In this document: one piece after another, positions 38,972-48,830 of the stretch
Position numbering within the stretch: position 1 is the first letter of the stretch
Layout of the letters: each line of letters starts with the position of its first letter
From: Pseudomonas oryzihabitans
GTDB lineage: Bacteria; Pseudomonadota; Gammaproteobacteria; Pseudomonadales; Pseudomonadaceae
Direction of reading: 5' to 3'
NCBI RefSeq assembly: GCF_014522265.1
Contig: NZ_CP017024.1
Span: 3,723,501 to 3,787,500, forward strand
Length of the DNA: 64,000 nt
Translations under genes and position numbers: made by a program
The notes under the pieces: model-generated
Database searches by the model: none
The model's input: the letters and a program-made list of their open reading frames with translations, nothing else
Told to the model about the DNA's origin: nothing

Positions 38972-40300
38972 ATGGATCTCTTCAGCAGCGCACCCGTCGG
39001 GCAGCCCTTGGCTGCCCGCATGCGTCCCGCGAGCCTCGATGAATACGCGGGTCAGCAACACCTGCTGGCGCGGGGCAAACCCCTGCGCGAGGCGCTGGAG
39101 CAGGGCGCGCTGCATTCGATGATCTTTTGGGGGCCGCCAGGGGTGGGCAAGACCACCCTGGCGCGGCTGCTGGCCCAGGTTTCCGATGCCCATTTCGAAA
39201 CGCTCTCGGCGGTGCTTTCCGGGGTCAAGGAGATCCGCCATGCGGTGGAGGTGGCCAAGCAGCAGGCCGCGCAGTATCGCCGCCGCACCATCCTCTTCGT
39301 CGACGAGGTGCATCGCTTCAACAAGTCGCAGCAGGATGCCTTCCTGCCCTATGTCGAAGACGGCACCCTGATCTTCATCGGGGCGACCACCGAGAATCCC
39401 TCCTTCGAGCTCAACAACGCGCTGCTCTCGCGGGCGCGGGTCTATGTGCTCAAGAGTCTGGACGACGAGGACCTCGGCGGCCTGGCACGCCGGGCTCTGA
39501 CCAGTGCCAAGGGGCTGGGTGAGCGACGGCTGAGTCTGCCGGACGACGCCCTGGCGCTGCTGCTGGCCGCCGCCGACGGCGATGGCCGGCGGCTGCTCAA
39601 TCTGCTGGAGAATGCCGCGGACCTGGCCGAGGACGGTGGCGTCCTGGACGCCGAACTGTTCCAGAGTCTGCTGGGCGATCAGCGCCGCCGCTTCGACAAG
39701 GGCGGCGAAGCCTTCTACGACCAGATCTCCGCGTTGCACAAGTCGGTGCGCGGCTCCAATCCCGATGGCGCCCTCTACTGGTTCGCCCGGATGATCGACG
39801 GCGGCTGCGATGCGCTGTACATCGCCCGGCGCGTGGTGCGGATGGCCAGCGAAGACATCGGCAACGCCGATCCGCGCGCCCTGAGCCTGTGCCTGGACGC
39901 CTGGGATGTCCAGGAGCGCCTGGGCAGTCCGGAAGGCGAGCTGGCCATCGCCCAGGCGATCGTCTATCTGGCCTGCGCGCCCAAGAGTAACGCCGTCTAT
40001 ATGGGCTACAAGGCCGCCCTGGCCGACGTGCGCCAGAACGGCTCGCGCGAGGTGCCACTGCACCTGCGCAATGCGCCGACCAAGCTGATGAAGAACCTCG
40101 GCTATGGCGACGAATACCGCTATGCCCACGATGAGCCCGAAGCCTATGCCGCGGGTGAGGACTACTTTCCCGAAGAACTCGAGCCGCGCCGCTACTATGA
40201 GCCGGTTCCCCGTGGGCTGGAGCTGAAGATCCGCGATAAACTGCAGCATCTGGCGGACCTTGACCGGTCCAGCCCGCGCCAGCGCCGACCGCGTTCCTGA
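38972..40300 (+). CDS. rarA: Replication-associated recombination protein A (MgsA/RarA)
   Basis: A 442-residue AAA+ ATPase related to clamp loaders and to human WRNIP1, acting at stalled replication forks. Motifs: Walker [16 protein letters not shown] (about residues 53-67), Walker [18 protein letters not shown], and sensor [16 protein letters not shown]. The C-terminal part ([18 protein letters not shown], then [10 protein letters not shown]) gives the tetramerisation region. It begins 9 bases after lolA and forms a run with ftsK, lolA and serS. Confidence 0.96.
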   Translation: MDLFSSAPVGQPLAARMRPASLDEYAGQQHLLARGKPLREALEQGALHSMIFWGPPGVGKTTLARLLAQVSDAHFETLSAVLSGVKEIRHAVEVAKQQAAQYRRRTILFVDEVHRFNKSQQDAFLPYVEDGTLIFIGATTENPSFELNNALLSRARVYVLKSLDDEDLGGLARRALTSAKGLGERRLSLPDDALALLLAAADGDGRRLLNLLENAADLAEDGGVLDAELFQSLLGDQRRRFDKGGEAFYDQISALHKSVRGSNPDGALYWFARMIDGGCDALYIARRVVRMASEDIGNADPRALSLCLDAWDVQERLGSPEGELAIAQAIVYLACAPKSNAVYMGYKAALADVRQNGSREVPLHLRNAPTKLMKNLGYGDEYRYAHDEPEAYAAGEDYFPEELEPRRYYEPVPRGLELKIRDKLQHLADLDRSSPRQRRPRS

Positions 40301-40332
40301 CGCCCCGCCCGCGCGGCTGCCCCCATTCCTAA

Positions 40333-41624
<1,292 letters not shown>

Positions 41625-41625
<1 letters not shown>

Positions 41626-43019
41626 TGGATTACCTGCCGCTCTTCCACAAGCTCGATGGTCGTCCGGTACTGGTGATCGGCGGGGGCGATATCGCCTTGC
41701 GCAAGAGCGTGCTGCTGGCCGAAGCCGGCGCACGCATCACCCTGGTGGCGCCGGAAATCGAGCCGGAGGTACGTGCCTTCGTCGAGGCGCGGGGCGGCAG
41801 TTGCCGGGTCGAGCGCTATGCGGCTGGCCATCTCGCCGGGCATTGCCTGGTGATTGCGGCCACCGACGATGACGAGGTCAACGAGACCGTGTCCCACGAC
41901 GCCCAGGCCCTGGGCCTGCCGGTCAACGTGGTGGATGCGCCCAAGCTGTGCACCGTGATCTTCCCGGCCATCGTCGATCGCTCGCCCCTGGTGATCGCCA
42001 TTTCCAGCGGCGGTGACGCCCCGGTGCTGGCGCGCCTGGTGCGCGCCAAGCTGGAGAGCTGGATTCCAGCGACCTATGGCCAGCTGGCACAACTGGCCCA
42101 GCGCTTTCGCGCCCGGGTGAAGACCCGCTTCGCCGATCTGCAGGCGCGGCGGATCTTCTGGGAAGAGGTGTTCCAGGGCGAGGTCGCGGAAAAGGTCTTT
42201 TCCGGCCAGCCCCAGGCTGCCGAGCAACTGCTGGAAGCCAAGCTGAGCAGCGAAACGGCCAGTTTTCGCGGCGAGGTCTATCTGGTCGGCGCCGGTCCCG
42301 GTGATCCGGACCTGCTGACCTTCCGCGCCCTGCGGCTGATGCAGCAGGCTGACGTGGTGCTCTACGATCGCCTGGTGGCGCCGACCATCCTCGACATGTG
42401 CCGGCGCGATGCCGATCGCATCTATGTCGGCAAGCGGCGCGCCGAACATGCGGTGCCCCAGGACGATCTCAATCGCCTGCTGGTCAAGCTGGCCCGGGAG
42501 GGCAAGCGGGTGCTACGGCTGAAGGGAGGTGATCCCTTCATCTTCGGCCGCGGTGGCGAAGAAATCGAAGAACTGGCAGCCGAAGGCATTCCCTTCCAGG
42601 TGGTGCCGGGCATCACCGCGGCCAGTGGTTGTGCCGCCTATGCCGGCATTCCCCTGACCCACAGAGACCATGCCCAGTCGGTGCGCTTCGTTACCGGCCA
42701 TCTCAAGGACGGCTCGGCCGATTTGCCCTGGACCGATCTCGTGGCGCCGGGGCAGACCCTGGTGTTCTACATGGGCCTGGTGGGGCTGCCGACCATCTGC
42801 GCGCAACTCACTGCCCATGGCAAGGATCCGGCGACGCCGGCGGCGCTGGTGCAACAGGGCACCACGCTCAATCAGCGGGTGTTCACCGGTACCCTGCAGG
42901 ATCTGCCGCAACTGGTGGCCGAGCACGAGGTCCACGCGCCGACCCTGGTGATCGTCGGCGAGGTGGTCGCGCTACGCGAGAAGCTGGCCTGGTTCGAAGG
43001 CGACCAGGCGGCGGTCTGA
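41625..43019 (+). CDS. cysG: Siroheme synthase CysG (trifunctional)
   Basis: CysG makes siroheme, the cofactor of sulfite and nitrite reductases. Of 464 residues, the N-terminal dehydrogenase/ferrochelatase half begins [20 protein letters not shown] with an NAD-binding glycine motif, followed by a linker. The C-terminal uroporphyrinogen-III methyltransferase half has [19 protein letters not shown] and [17 protein letters not shown]. Start overlaps serS (TGATG), implying coupled translation. It converges with the glutathionyl-hydroquinone reductase gene. Confidence 0.97.
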
Positions 43020-43021
43020 TC

Positions 43022-44023
43022 TCAGGCTGCGCCCTGGATGCCGGCACTGCTCAGGGCCTCGCGGCCATGGGGAAGGTCCAGCTCCAGGGCCGGCCCCTTG
43101 GGCACGATAGCGGTCGGGTTGATCTGCGCATGACTGCCGTAGTAGTGGTGCTTGATGTGCTGGAAGTTCACGGTCTCGGCGATACCCGGCCACTGATACA
43201 ACTCTCGCAGCCATCCCTGTAGCGCCGGATAATCCCGAATGCGCCGCAGGTTGCACTTGAAGTGGCCGTGATAGACGGCGTCGAAGCGGATCAGGGTGGT
43301 GAACAGGCGCCAATCGGCTTCGGTCAGCCATTCGCCGGTGAGATAGCGCTGGGTCTGCAGCAGCTTTTCCAGGTCGTCCAGGGTGGCGAAGACCTCGTCG
43401 AAGGCCTCTTCGTAGGCCTCCTGGGTGGTGGCGAAACCGGCCCGGTAGACACCATTGTTGACCGTCGGATAGATACGGTCGTTGAGGGCATCGATGCGAC
43501 CGCGCAGGGCCTGTGGGTACAGATCCAGGCGATTGCCGGTCAGGTCATCGAAGGCGCCATTGAACATGCGGATGATCTCGGCGGATTCGTTGCTGACGAT
43601 GCGCTCTTGCTGGCGATCCCAGAGCACCGGGACGGTAACCCGCCCGGTGTAGTCGGCCTGGTCGCGCTGATAGAGCTGGTAGAGGCGGTCGAGGTGATAG
43701 AGATCGTCACCACTGGCGCCCCTGGCCAGGTCGAAGGTCCAGCCTTCCTCACGCATCAGCCAGCTGACCACCGAGACGCCGATCAGATCTCTGAGGCCCT
43801 TGAGCTGGCGATAGATCAGGGTGCGGTGCGCCCAGGGGCAGGCCAGGGACACATAGAGGTGGTAGCGACCGGCTTCCGGGGCATGGCGTGCGGCGCCTTG
43901 CGGAATGGCTTGCTCAGGGCGGGCGATCCAGTCGCGACGCTGCGCTTCTTCCCGTTTGAAATGGCCATCCTTGCCATTGTCATACCACTGGTCCTGCCAC
44001 TGTCCATCGACCAACAAGCCCAT
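43022..44023 (-). CDS. yqjG: Glutathionyl-hydroquinone reductase (xi-class glutathione transferase)
   Basis: A 333-residue protein that reduces glutathionyl-hydroquinones with glutathione. Catalytic cysteine lies in SLACPWAHRTLIYRQLKGL, the CPWA motif of xi-class GSTs; the C-terminal helical domain contains NNGVYRAGFATTQEAYEEAF and YLTGEWLTEADWRLFTTLI. The ATG at 44023 has a GGAGG site 8-12 bases upstream. Its closest named relatives are E. coli YqjG/YqjG-like EcmB proteins. It overlaps nothing, and a hairpin separates it from ybiB. Confidence 0.92.
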   Translation of the reverse strand: MGLLVDGQWQDQWYDNGKDGHFKREEAQRRDWIARPEQAIPQGAARHAPEAGRYHLYVSLACPWAHRTLIYRQLKGLRDLIGVSVVSWLMREEGWTFDLARGASGDDLYHLDRLYQLYQRDQADYTGRVTVPVLWDRQQERIVSNESAEIIRMFNGAFDDLTGNRLDLYPQALRGRIDALNDRIYPTVNNGVYRAGFATTQEAYEEAFDEVFATLDDLEKLLQTQRYLTGEWLTEADWRLFTTLIRFDAVYHGHFKCNLRRIRDYPALQGWLRELYQWPGIAETVNFQHIKHHYYGSHAQINPTAIVPKGPALELDLPHGREALSSAGIQGAA

Positions 44024-44050
44024 ATCGTCATCCTCCGCTGCGTTGCGGTT

Positions 44051-44078
44051 AGGAACCCGGGAGCCGCTCCGGGTTCCT
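44051..44078. terminator. Hairpin after ybiB
   Basis: AGGAACCCGG pairs with CCGGGTTCCT around an 8-base loop, between the ybiB stop and the yqjG start. No T run follows on the minus strand, so efficiency is uncertain. Confidence 0.55.
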
Positions 44079-44087
44079 GAGGCGACG

Positions 44088-45071
44088 TCAGAGCGTGCGG
44101 TCGCGCGCCTCCCAGCGCCGCTCGGCTTCACGCTGGGCACTCGCCTGCTCCTGACCCAGGGCGCGCAAGGCCACGGCCAGGGTGGCGATGACCGCCAGGC
44201 GCCCATAGGGATCTTCCGCTTCACCTCGCCAGGTGGCGGCCAACAGGGCCGGATCGAGGCGCTCCGGCTTGACCTGGCGACGCTCGGTCAGCGCCGGCCA
44301 GCTTTCGTCCCAGGCTTCGCCAGCACGGGTGCCATAGAGATGGGCGATGACATCGGGATTGCGCTCGACTTCACCGCCTTCGCCCTTGATGACGATGCTG
44401 TCGTCAGCCAGCAGGCGACTGGCCTCGCGATGCACCTCCTGGTAACCCGGGTGGAAGATGCTCTGCAGGATGCAGCGCGCCTGGCTGGGGTTGAGCAGCC
44501 GTACCAGGGAATGGATCGGCGAGCGCAGGCCGAGCTCGGCCTTGAGATCGATCATCCGCTGCAGGGCCGGCATCCAGGCGGCCAGCGGCAGGAAGGCCGG
44601 CTGATCGCGATCGAGCAGGGTGCCGACGTCCTGCCAGTCAGTGGCGGTCGGCATCCCCAGGTCGGCCAGGCACTGTTCGGTATAGAGTCGGCCCGCGGTG
44701 TGGGTACCGCCGCCATGCATGACCACCCGCACGCCGCTACCGGCCAGGCATTTCACCGCCAGCAGGTACCAGGGCAGATGACGCTTCTTGCCGGCGTAGG
44801 AGGGCCAGTCGAGGTCGACCGTGAAGCCTGGCGGCTGCAGCCGCGCGCGGACGGCGCGGGTGAAGCCCGCCAGCTCCTCGGCACTCTCTTCCTTGTGCCT
44901 GAGCAGCATGAGAAAGGCACCGAGCTGGGCATCGGTCACCCGGTCGTCGAGGATCAGGCCCATGGCCATTTCCGCCTCGGCCTCGGTCAGGCTGCGGGCG
45001 CCGCGCTTGCCCTTGCCCAAGGCCCGGACATAGACGGCGAAGGGATGTTCTTCGGGCGTGGTGAAGGTCAT
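44088..45071 (-). CDS. ybiB: YbiB/TrpD2-family glycosyltransferase-like nucleic-acid-binding protein
   Basis: A 327-residue protein with the anthranilate phosphoribosyltransferase (TrpD) fold. Family segments include ARSLTEAEAEMAMGLILDDR and VMHGGGTHTAGRLYTEQCL. YbiB of E. coli binds DNA and RNA and has lost phosphoribosyltransferase activity. The start overlaps the tusE stop by four bases (ATGA), so translation is coupled with the sulfur relay operon. Confidence 0.88.
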   Translation of the reverse strand: MTFTTPEEHPFAVYVRALGKGKRGARSLTEAEAEMAMGLILDDRVTDAQLGAFLMLLRHKEESAEELAGFTRAVRARLQPPGFTVDLDWPSYAGKKRHLPWYLLAVKCLAGSGVRVVMHGGGTHTAGRLYTEQCLADLGMPTATDWQDVGTLLDRDQPAFLPLAAWMPALQRMIDLKAELGLRSPIHSLVRLLNPSQARCILQSIFHPGYQEVHREASRLLADDSIVIKGEGGEVERNPDVIAHLYGTRAGEAWDESWPALTERRQVKPERLDPALLAATWRGEAEDPYGRLAVIATLAVALRALGQEQASAQREAERRWEARDRTL

Positions 45072-45382
45072 AGACAGTTATCCGGTTTCGGCAGGCCGGC
45101 CAGTTTGGCGCCGAGCTTGGCCGGCGCGCCCTTGAACAGCAGGTTGAGCTGCAGACTGGTGCCCAGTTCCGGACCCAGCGTCTGGGCAATGTACTTGATC
45201 AGCGGCCGATTGGCCGGCGAAAGCTGGAAGTGGGCGTAGAAGTCACGCAGCGCCTGCAGCACCTGCCAGTGGCGCTCGGTCAACTCGATGCCCTCCTTGA
45301 GTGCCAGTTGCTGGGCCACTTCCGGACTCCATTGCGAGAGGTCGCGCAGATAGCCTTCGGGGTCGAGGTCGAGAGGAGGCAT
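45068..45382 (-). CDS. tusE: Sulfur relay protein TusE (DsrC family)
   Basis: TusE accepts sulfur from TusD and passes it to MnmA for tRNA 2-thiouridylation. The 104-residue protein contains LSQWSPEVAQQLALKEGIEL and ends PKPDNCL, with the sulfur-accepting cysteine in the penultimate position. The second DsrC cysteine found in sulfite-reducing organisms is absent, which fits the Tus role. It starts 2 bases after tusB. Confidence 0.94.
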   Translation of the reverse strand: MPPLDLDPEGYLRDLSQWSPEVAQQLALKEGIELTERHWQVLQALRDFYAHFQLSPANRPLIKYIAQTLGPELGTSLQLNLLFKGAPAKLGAKLAGLPKPDNCL

Positions 45383-45384
45383 GC

Positions 45385-45684
45385 TCAGGTCCAGCTGATG
45401 ACCTTGGCGCAGCTCACGCTCAGGTCGACGAAAGTGGGGTAGTCGATCAGGGTCACGGCTCGTTCGGGGTGCAGGCGACGGGCCTGGACATCCTCCGCCA
45501 GGGCATAGAGGGCTGCCTCGGCCGGAAGTCGGGCCAGCCGCTCGGCCGCAACGCTGCCAGGGCGCAGGGCCTCGACCGCAGCGCCGGTGAGCAGAACGGT
45601 GTCCTCGCTACCGACCCAGCTCAGGCCGTCCAGTGCGCCGGCGTCCAGCAGCAGCGAGCGGGAAAACAGGTGAAGGGTAGTCAA
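45385..45684 (-). CDS. tusB: Sulfur relay protein TusB (DsrH family)
   Basis: This 99-residue subunit of the TusBCD heterohexamer begins MTTLHLFSRS and has the conserved region DTVLLTGAAVEAL. It lacks the active cysteine role of TusD and is mainly structural. It overlaps the tusC stop by four bases and precedes tusE by two, so all four tus genes are translated as one unit. Confidence 0.88.
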   Translation of the reverse strand: MTTLHLFSRSLLLDAGALDGLSWVGSEDTVLLTGAAVEALRPGSVAAERLARLPAEAALYALAEDVQARRLHPERAVTLIDYPTFVDLSVSCAKVISWT

Positions 45685-46037
45685 ATGGAAATCACCTGGT
45701 CGTATTCATGAATCAGCGCTGCCAGGGCGTCGGGCTCCAGGGGCGTCACCCAGGCGGGCAACTGCGCGGGCGTGATGCCCAGGCGCTGCAGGGCGGTGGC
45801 TTCGGCGTAGATGGCCTCGACACCGAACAGCGGCAGCGCGGAGAGATTGGCACTCAGGTCCTTTTGCTCCAGGGCAGCGCTGTCGGCCGCCAGCAACTGG
45901 GTCACGCCAGGACCGGCGAACAGCAGCGCCAGGGGCAGTTCGAAGGCACCGCCGGCCAGTACGATATCCAGGGCCTCGCGCGGACCGGGGCCGCTCAGTG
46001 CCGGCTGGCGGGAGATGACGAGGGTGCTCTTAGCCAT
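45681..46037 (-). CDS. tusC: Sulfur relay protein TusC (DsrF family)
   Basis: A 118-residue TusBCD subunit. The ATG at 46037 gives MAKSTLVISRQPALSGPGPR, matching the family start, and the conserved segment is REALDIVLAGGAFELPLALLFAG. The gene is one base from tusD and overlaps tusB, in the order tusD-C-B-E. Confidence 0.92.
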   Translation of the reverse strand: MAKSTLVISRQPALSGPGPREALDIVLAGGAFELPLALLFAGPGVTQLLAADSAALEQKDLSANLSALPLFGVEAIYAEATALQRLGITPAQLPAWVTPLEPDALAALIHEYDQVISI

Positions 46038-46038
46038 G

Positions 46039-46434
46039 CTAGTCGCCTCCAAAGCAGAGCAGGCGATCTGCGTCCTGCACCGCTTCATGCAGTTGGCCCA
46101 GACCGGACAGCTGCCAGGGGGCACGCACGTTCACCGCGCCCTCACGTTCGTAGCGTCGTGCCTCGTTCTCGTCCAGCAGCCCACGCTTGAGAGCGGCGGC
46201 GATGCAGACCACCGCATCGATCTGGTGGCGTTCGATCAGCTCGCGCCAGCGCGCGGGCAGATCGGATTCGTCCTGGCCGCTGACCAGGGCATGGGAGGCG
46301 TTATGGACGCCGTCGCGATAGAGAAACAGGCGCGACAGCTCGTGACCCTCGGCCAGCAGCGCCTCGCAGAAGCGCAGGGCCCGCCGCGCCGAGGGCGCCT
46401 GGGGTGGAGAAAGGACAACGATGGCAAATTTCAT
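46039..46434 (-). CDS. tusD: Sulfurtransferase complex subunit TusD (DsrE family)
   Basis: TusD takes the persulfide from TusA through a conserved cysteine, here in DAVVCIAAALKRGL. The 131-residue protein begins MKFAIVVLSPP and has FLYRDGVHNASHALV. No Shine-Dalgarno sequence is visible: the ten bases before the ATG are TTTTACATCC, at the foot of a terminator hairpin. This leaves no room for a separate promoter, so expression may depend on read-through or start inside yccA. Confidence 0.94.
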   Translation of the reverse strand: MKFAIVVLSPPQAPSARRALRFCEALLAEGHELSRLFLYRDGVHNASHALVSGQDESDLPARWRELIERHQIDAVVCIAAALKRGLLDENEARRYEREGAVNVRAPWQLSGLGQLHEAVQDADRLLCFGGD

Positions 46435-46440
46435 GGATGT

Positions 46441-46463
46441 AAAAAGGCCCGCCGAAGCGGGCC
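46441..46463 (-). terminator. Terminator/attenuator between yccA and tusD
   Basis: GGCCCGC pairs with GCGGGCC around a four-base loop, with five T residues following on the minus strand. It lies 20 bases after the yccA stop and 6 bases before the tusD ATG. Confidence 0.85.
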
Positions 46464-46483
46464 TCTCGGGCTACCGCTGATGA

Positions 46484-47152
46484 TCAATCGTTGCTGCTGG
46501 CAAATCCGAAGATCTGCAGCAAGCTGATGAACATATTGTAGATCGAGACGTACAGGGTAATGGTAGCCATGATGTAGTTGTCTTCACCACCGTGCACGAT
46601 GGCACTGGTCTGCAGCAGGATGGCCGCGGCGGCGAACAGTACGAAGCCCGCGCTGATGGCCAGTTGCAGACCGCTGATCTGGACGAAGAAGGACAGCACC
46701 ACGGCGCCCAGCAGGATCCAGAAGCCCGCCATCAGGAAGCCGCTGAGGAAGCTCATGTCCTTGCGACTGATCAGGGCGTAGGCCGACAGACCGAAGAAGG
46801 CCAGGGCGGTCATGCCGGCGGCGGAGGCGATCACGCTGCCCCCGTTGGGCAAGCCCAGGTACATGTTCAGGATCGGGCCAAGGGTGTAGCCCATGAAGCC
46901 GGTCAGGGCGAAGGTGCTCACCAGACCCCAGCCGCTGTCGCGGGTCTTCACGGTCAGGAAGAACAGGCCATAGAAGCCGATCAGGACGACAAAGATGTTG
47001 GGGTAGGGCAGCCGCATCTGCTGCGAGACGAAGGCGACCAGTCCGCTGAACGCCAGGGTCATGGCCAGCAGGGCATAGGTGTTGCGCAATACACGGCTGA
47101 CGTCCCGCGGTTGCGCGATGGCAGGGTTATAGGCGTATTGACGCTCGTTCAT
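46484..47152 (-). CDS. yccA: Bax inhibitor-1/YccA-family inner membrane protein
   Basis: A 222-residue protein with about seven transmembrane helices. It begins MNERQYAYNPAI and shows the BI-1 signatures RNTYALLAMTLAFSGLVAFV and TLGPILNMYL. E. coli YccA is a modulator and substrate of the FtsH protease and protects SecY. GGAG lies 7-10 bases before the ATG at 47152. It lies directly upstream of tusD, separated by a hairpin. Confidence 0.92.
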   Translation of the reverse strand: MNERQYAYNPAIAQPRDVSRVLRNTYALLAMTLAFSGLVAFVSQQMRLPYPNIFVVLIGFYGLFFLTVKTRDSGWGLVSTFALTGFMGYTLGPILNMYLGLPNGGSVIASAAGMTALAFFGLSAYALISRKDMSFLSGFLMAGFWILLGAVVLSFFVQISGLQLAISAGFVLFAAAAILLQTSAIVHGGEDNYIMATITLYVSIYNMFISLLQIFGFASSND

Positions 47153-47238
47153 GGTGTACTCCAAAGCTAGATTAACGGTGTGATGTACCGTACGACCCCG
47201 AAGATAGCAAATGTTGCTTAAGGATCGCTTGCGACTGT

Positions 47239-47266
47239 TTGACAGTGTGTTGCCATCAGGTACTAT
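47239..47266 (+). promoter_or_regulatory. Sigma-70 promoter for tRNA-Ser
   Basis: TTGACA at 47239-47244 and TACTAT at 47261-47266 are spaced by 16 bases, with the tRNA 5' end 14 bases after the -10 box. This is close to the housekeeping consensus. Confidence 0.75.
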
Positions 47267-47279
47267 GCGCCCCTCTTAC

Positions 47280-47367
47280 GGAAGTGTGGCCGAGTGGTTT
47301 AAGGCAGCGGTCTTGAAAACCGCCGACTCGCAAGGGTCCCAGAGTTCGAATCTCTGCGCTTCCGCCA
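47280..47367 (+). tRNA. tRNA-Ser (anticodon TGA)
   Basis: An 88-base class II tRNA with a long variable arm. The acceptor stem GGAAGTG pairs with CGCTTCC, the anticodon stem GCGGT/ACCGC encloses the loop CTTGAAA with anticodon TGA at 47314-47316, the T arm contains GTTCGAATC, and the CCA end is encoded. It reads UCA-type serine codons. It directly follows its promoter and borders a gene-poor stretch. Confidence 0.97.
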
Positions 47368-48329
47368 CCTTCGAAGCCCCGTTCTTATGGCGCTTTTTGC
47401 TGTCTGCAGGGTCGGATTTCAAGGCCCGCTGGGTAGGTAAAAAAGGAAGAGTTCCGAAACCCTTTCGAGACAGCTCCGGTGCCTGACCTTCCATGGCACT
47501 CGATCCCGATGAAGCTGACCATTGCGGTTAACCCTGTAGCTACCTGGGAGCGAGAGCTGAGCTGAGTAGGGGCGAGGGGAGCTGCCTTTTTGAGATCAGC
47601 AGGCAGGACGGTCGGGGTCAGGACGTGCGAAACGTCGACGACCGATCAGTCGCCCGCTGAGGCTACCGGTACTAATCGTGCGTGATCATCAGCAGGCCGC
47701 CATGGCCACCACAAAGATGGTTGCCAGCCCGATACACATGGCGCCCAGGGTGAGCGCCAGCAAGCCCTGATCGCCAGCTAACGACCTTGGACGAATGAGT
47801 GCAGATTTCAGCGGGACGTTATTTATCCGGCAGTGGGGCCTGGACTCGAAGAGCGTCACTGTCCTTGTTAGCTGATAGCGCAACTGAAATATCCTTTTCA
47901 GTTTCGGTGCCGGGCTGCGGAGCCCAGCTATTGGCTGCGATTGTGGCTTCAGCGAAGCTCAACAGCAAGACAATTGCTGAGACGCAGGTTCCTATGGCAA
48001 TCGCATTGATCACCTTCTGTTCTTTCACAGGCGCATTCATGTTGATTGCCTAGTACGGGTCCACTTCAAGTGAGGACGTCTGACAACCGGAAACGGCAGA
48101 AGTGCGGGCGTTCATCAGGCATTGGAAGGTGGCCGTTGCACTCACCACCATGGGAAGGAGTCACCAGTCAGTTAGAGGTCGCAGTCGGCAACCTCCGGTC
48201 CGGCTGGCACGCTGCCAGATCACGCTCGGCACGGCCGCTTCACTTCCCCCTGGGCTACCAACTAGGGACGTTTCTGGATTCGGTATGACGGCCGAGACCT
48301 ACGTCTATCCCTTGAAGCTACCAAGGTCT
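47368..48329. other. Gene-poor region next to tRNA-Ser
   Basis: No well-supported gene is seen in most of these 962 bases. Short frames exist on both strands but lack ribosome sites or family resemblance. A 64-residue minus-strand frame at 47689-47883 ends in a hydrophobic segment (LTLGAMCIGLATIFVVAMAAC) and overlaps another small candidate. The segment near 47661-47680 (GGCTACCGGTACTAATCGTG) resembles the 3' end of 23S rRNA. No integrase, transposase or copy of the tRNA 3' end was seen. Confidence 0.5.
47819..48040 (-). CDS. Possible small single-pass membrane protein, 73 residues
   Basis: A frame starting MNAPVKEQKVINAIAIGTC has one hydrophobic helix (about residues 12-32) and a polar, acidic tail. 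The upstream sequence shows only a weak AGG ribosome site. No family was recognised, and the surrounding area is gene-poor, so it may be spurious. Confidence 0.3.
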   Translation of the reverse strand: MNAPVKEQKVINAIAIGTCVSAIVLLLSFAEATIAANSWAPQPGTETEKDISVALSANKDSDALRVQAPLPDK

Positions 48330-48503
48330 TCACTGATATTTCCGCCACTCGCGATACTTCTCACCGATGATCTGGTTCAGCGCCTTGGGCTGCTGGCACT
48401 CGACGCCGGCCAGGGGGTTCGGTTCGCACAGGGTGCTTCTGTTGGAGTAATGACTGCAGCCCAGGAGCACTACGGTCATTCCCACTAACGTCATGTATTT
48501 CAC
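48330..48503 (-). CDS. Small lipoprotein, 57 residues
   Basis: A GTG start lies behind GGAGACCCC, giving a good ribosome site at 7 bases. The peptide has a short signal (VKYMTLVGMTVVLLGC) with lipobox LLGC, so lipidation at cysteine 16 is expected. The mature part has two more cysteines (TLCEPNPLAGVECQQPK) and a basic C-terminus. The signal, lipobox and ribosome site together support a real gene. The family is unknown to me. Confidence 0.55.
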   Translation of the reverse strand: MKYMTLVGMTVVLLGCSHYSNRSTLCEPNPLAGVECQQPKALNQIIGEKYREWRKYQ

Positions 48504-48780
48504 GGGGTCTCCACGATTCTGAAGTGCCGGAAGCTGGCGGTCATTTTCGAGCTTTGTGCCCGACAGGGGCTGATGGGCTGCAGGTAGGGCTCGGGCCGTG
48601 GATACCGATCTCGCTCGAGATCCTGTCTGGCGACCCTGTACCCCGGTCTTCCTGCTCCGACGTGCCTTCGCCACTGAATCCCTGCAGCTTAGCTGAAATA
48701 CTTCACGCTTCTCGGCGTTCATTATCGATAGCTATGCCCTGCGGTCTGCTGTGGATCCTGCTCCAGCACCTGTTGACATT
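48504..48780. other. Intergenic sequence without a recognised gene
   Basis: These bases separate two minus-strand lipoprotein genes. I see no supported frame, RNA or repeat; a promoter for the small lipoprotein gene is expected here. Confidence 0.4.
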
Positions 48781-48808
48781 AAAAAGCCCGCGCGAGGCGG
48801 GCCTTTTC
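48781..48808 (-). terminator. Terminator after the YajG-like gene
   Basis: GCCCGC pairs with GCGGGC, flanked by A5 on one side and CTTTT on the other. On the minus strand the stem is followed by a T5 run, 23 bases past the stop of the lipoprotein gene. Confidence 0.85.
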
Positions 48809-48830
48809 CAAAGCAAAGTGCAGCGTCCAG

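Noticed and set aside
47280..48830. tRNA-linked genomic island
   Set aside because: No integrase, mobility gene or duplicated tRNA end was seen in the window.
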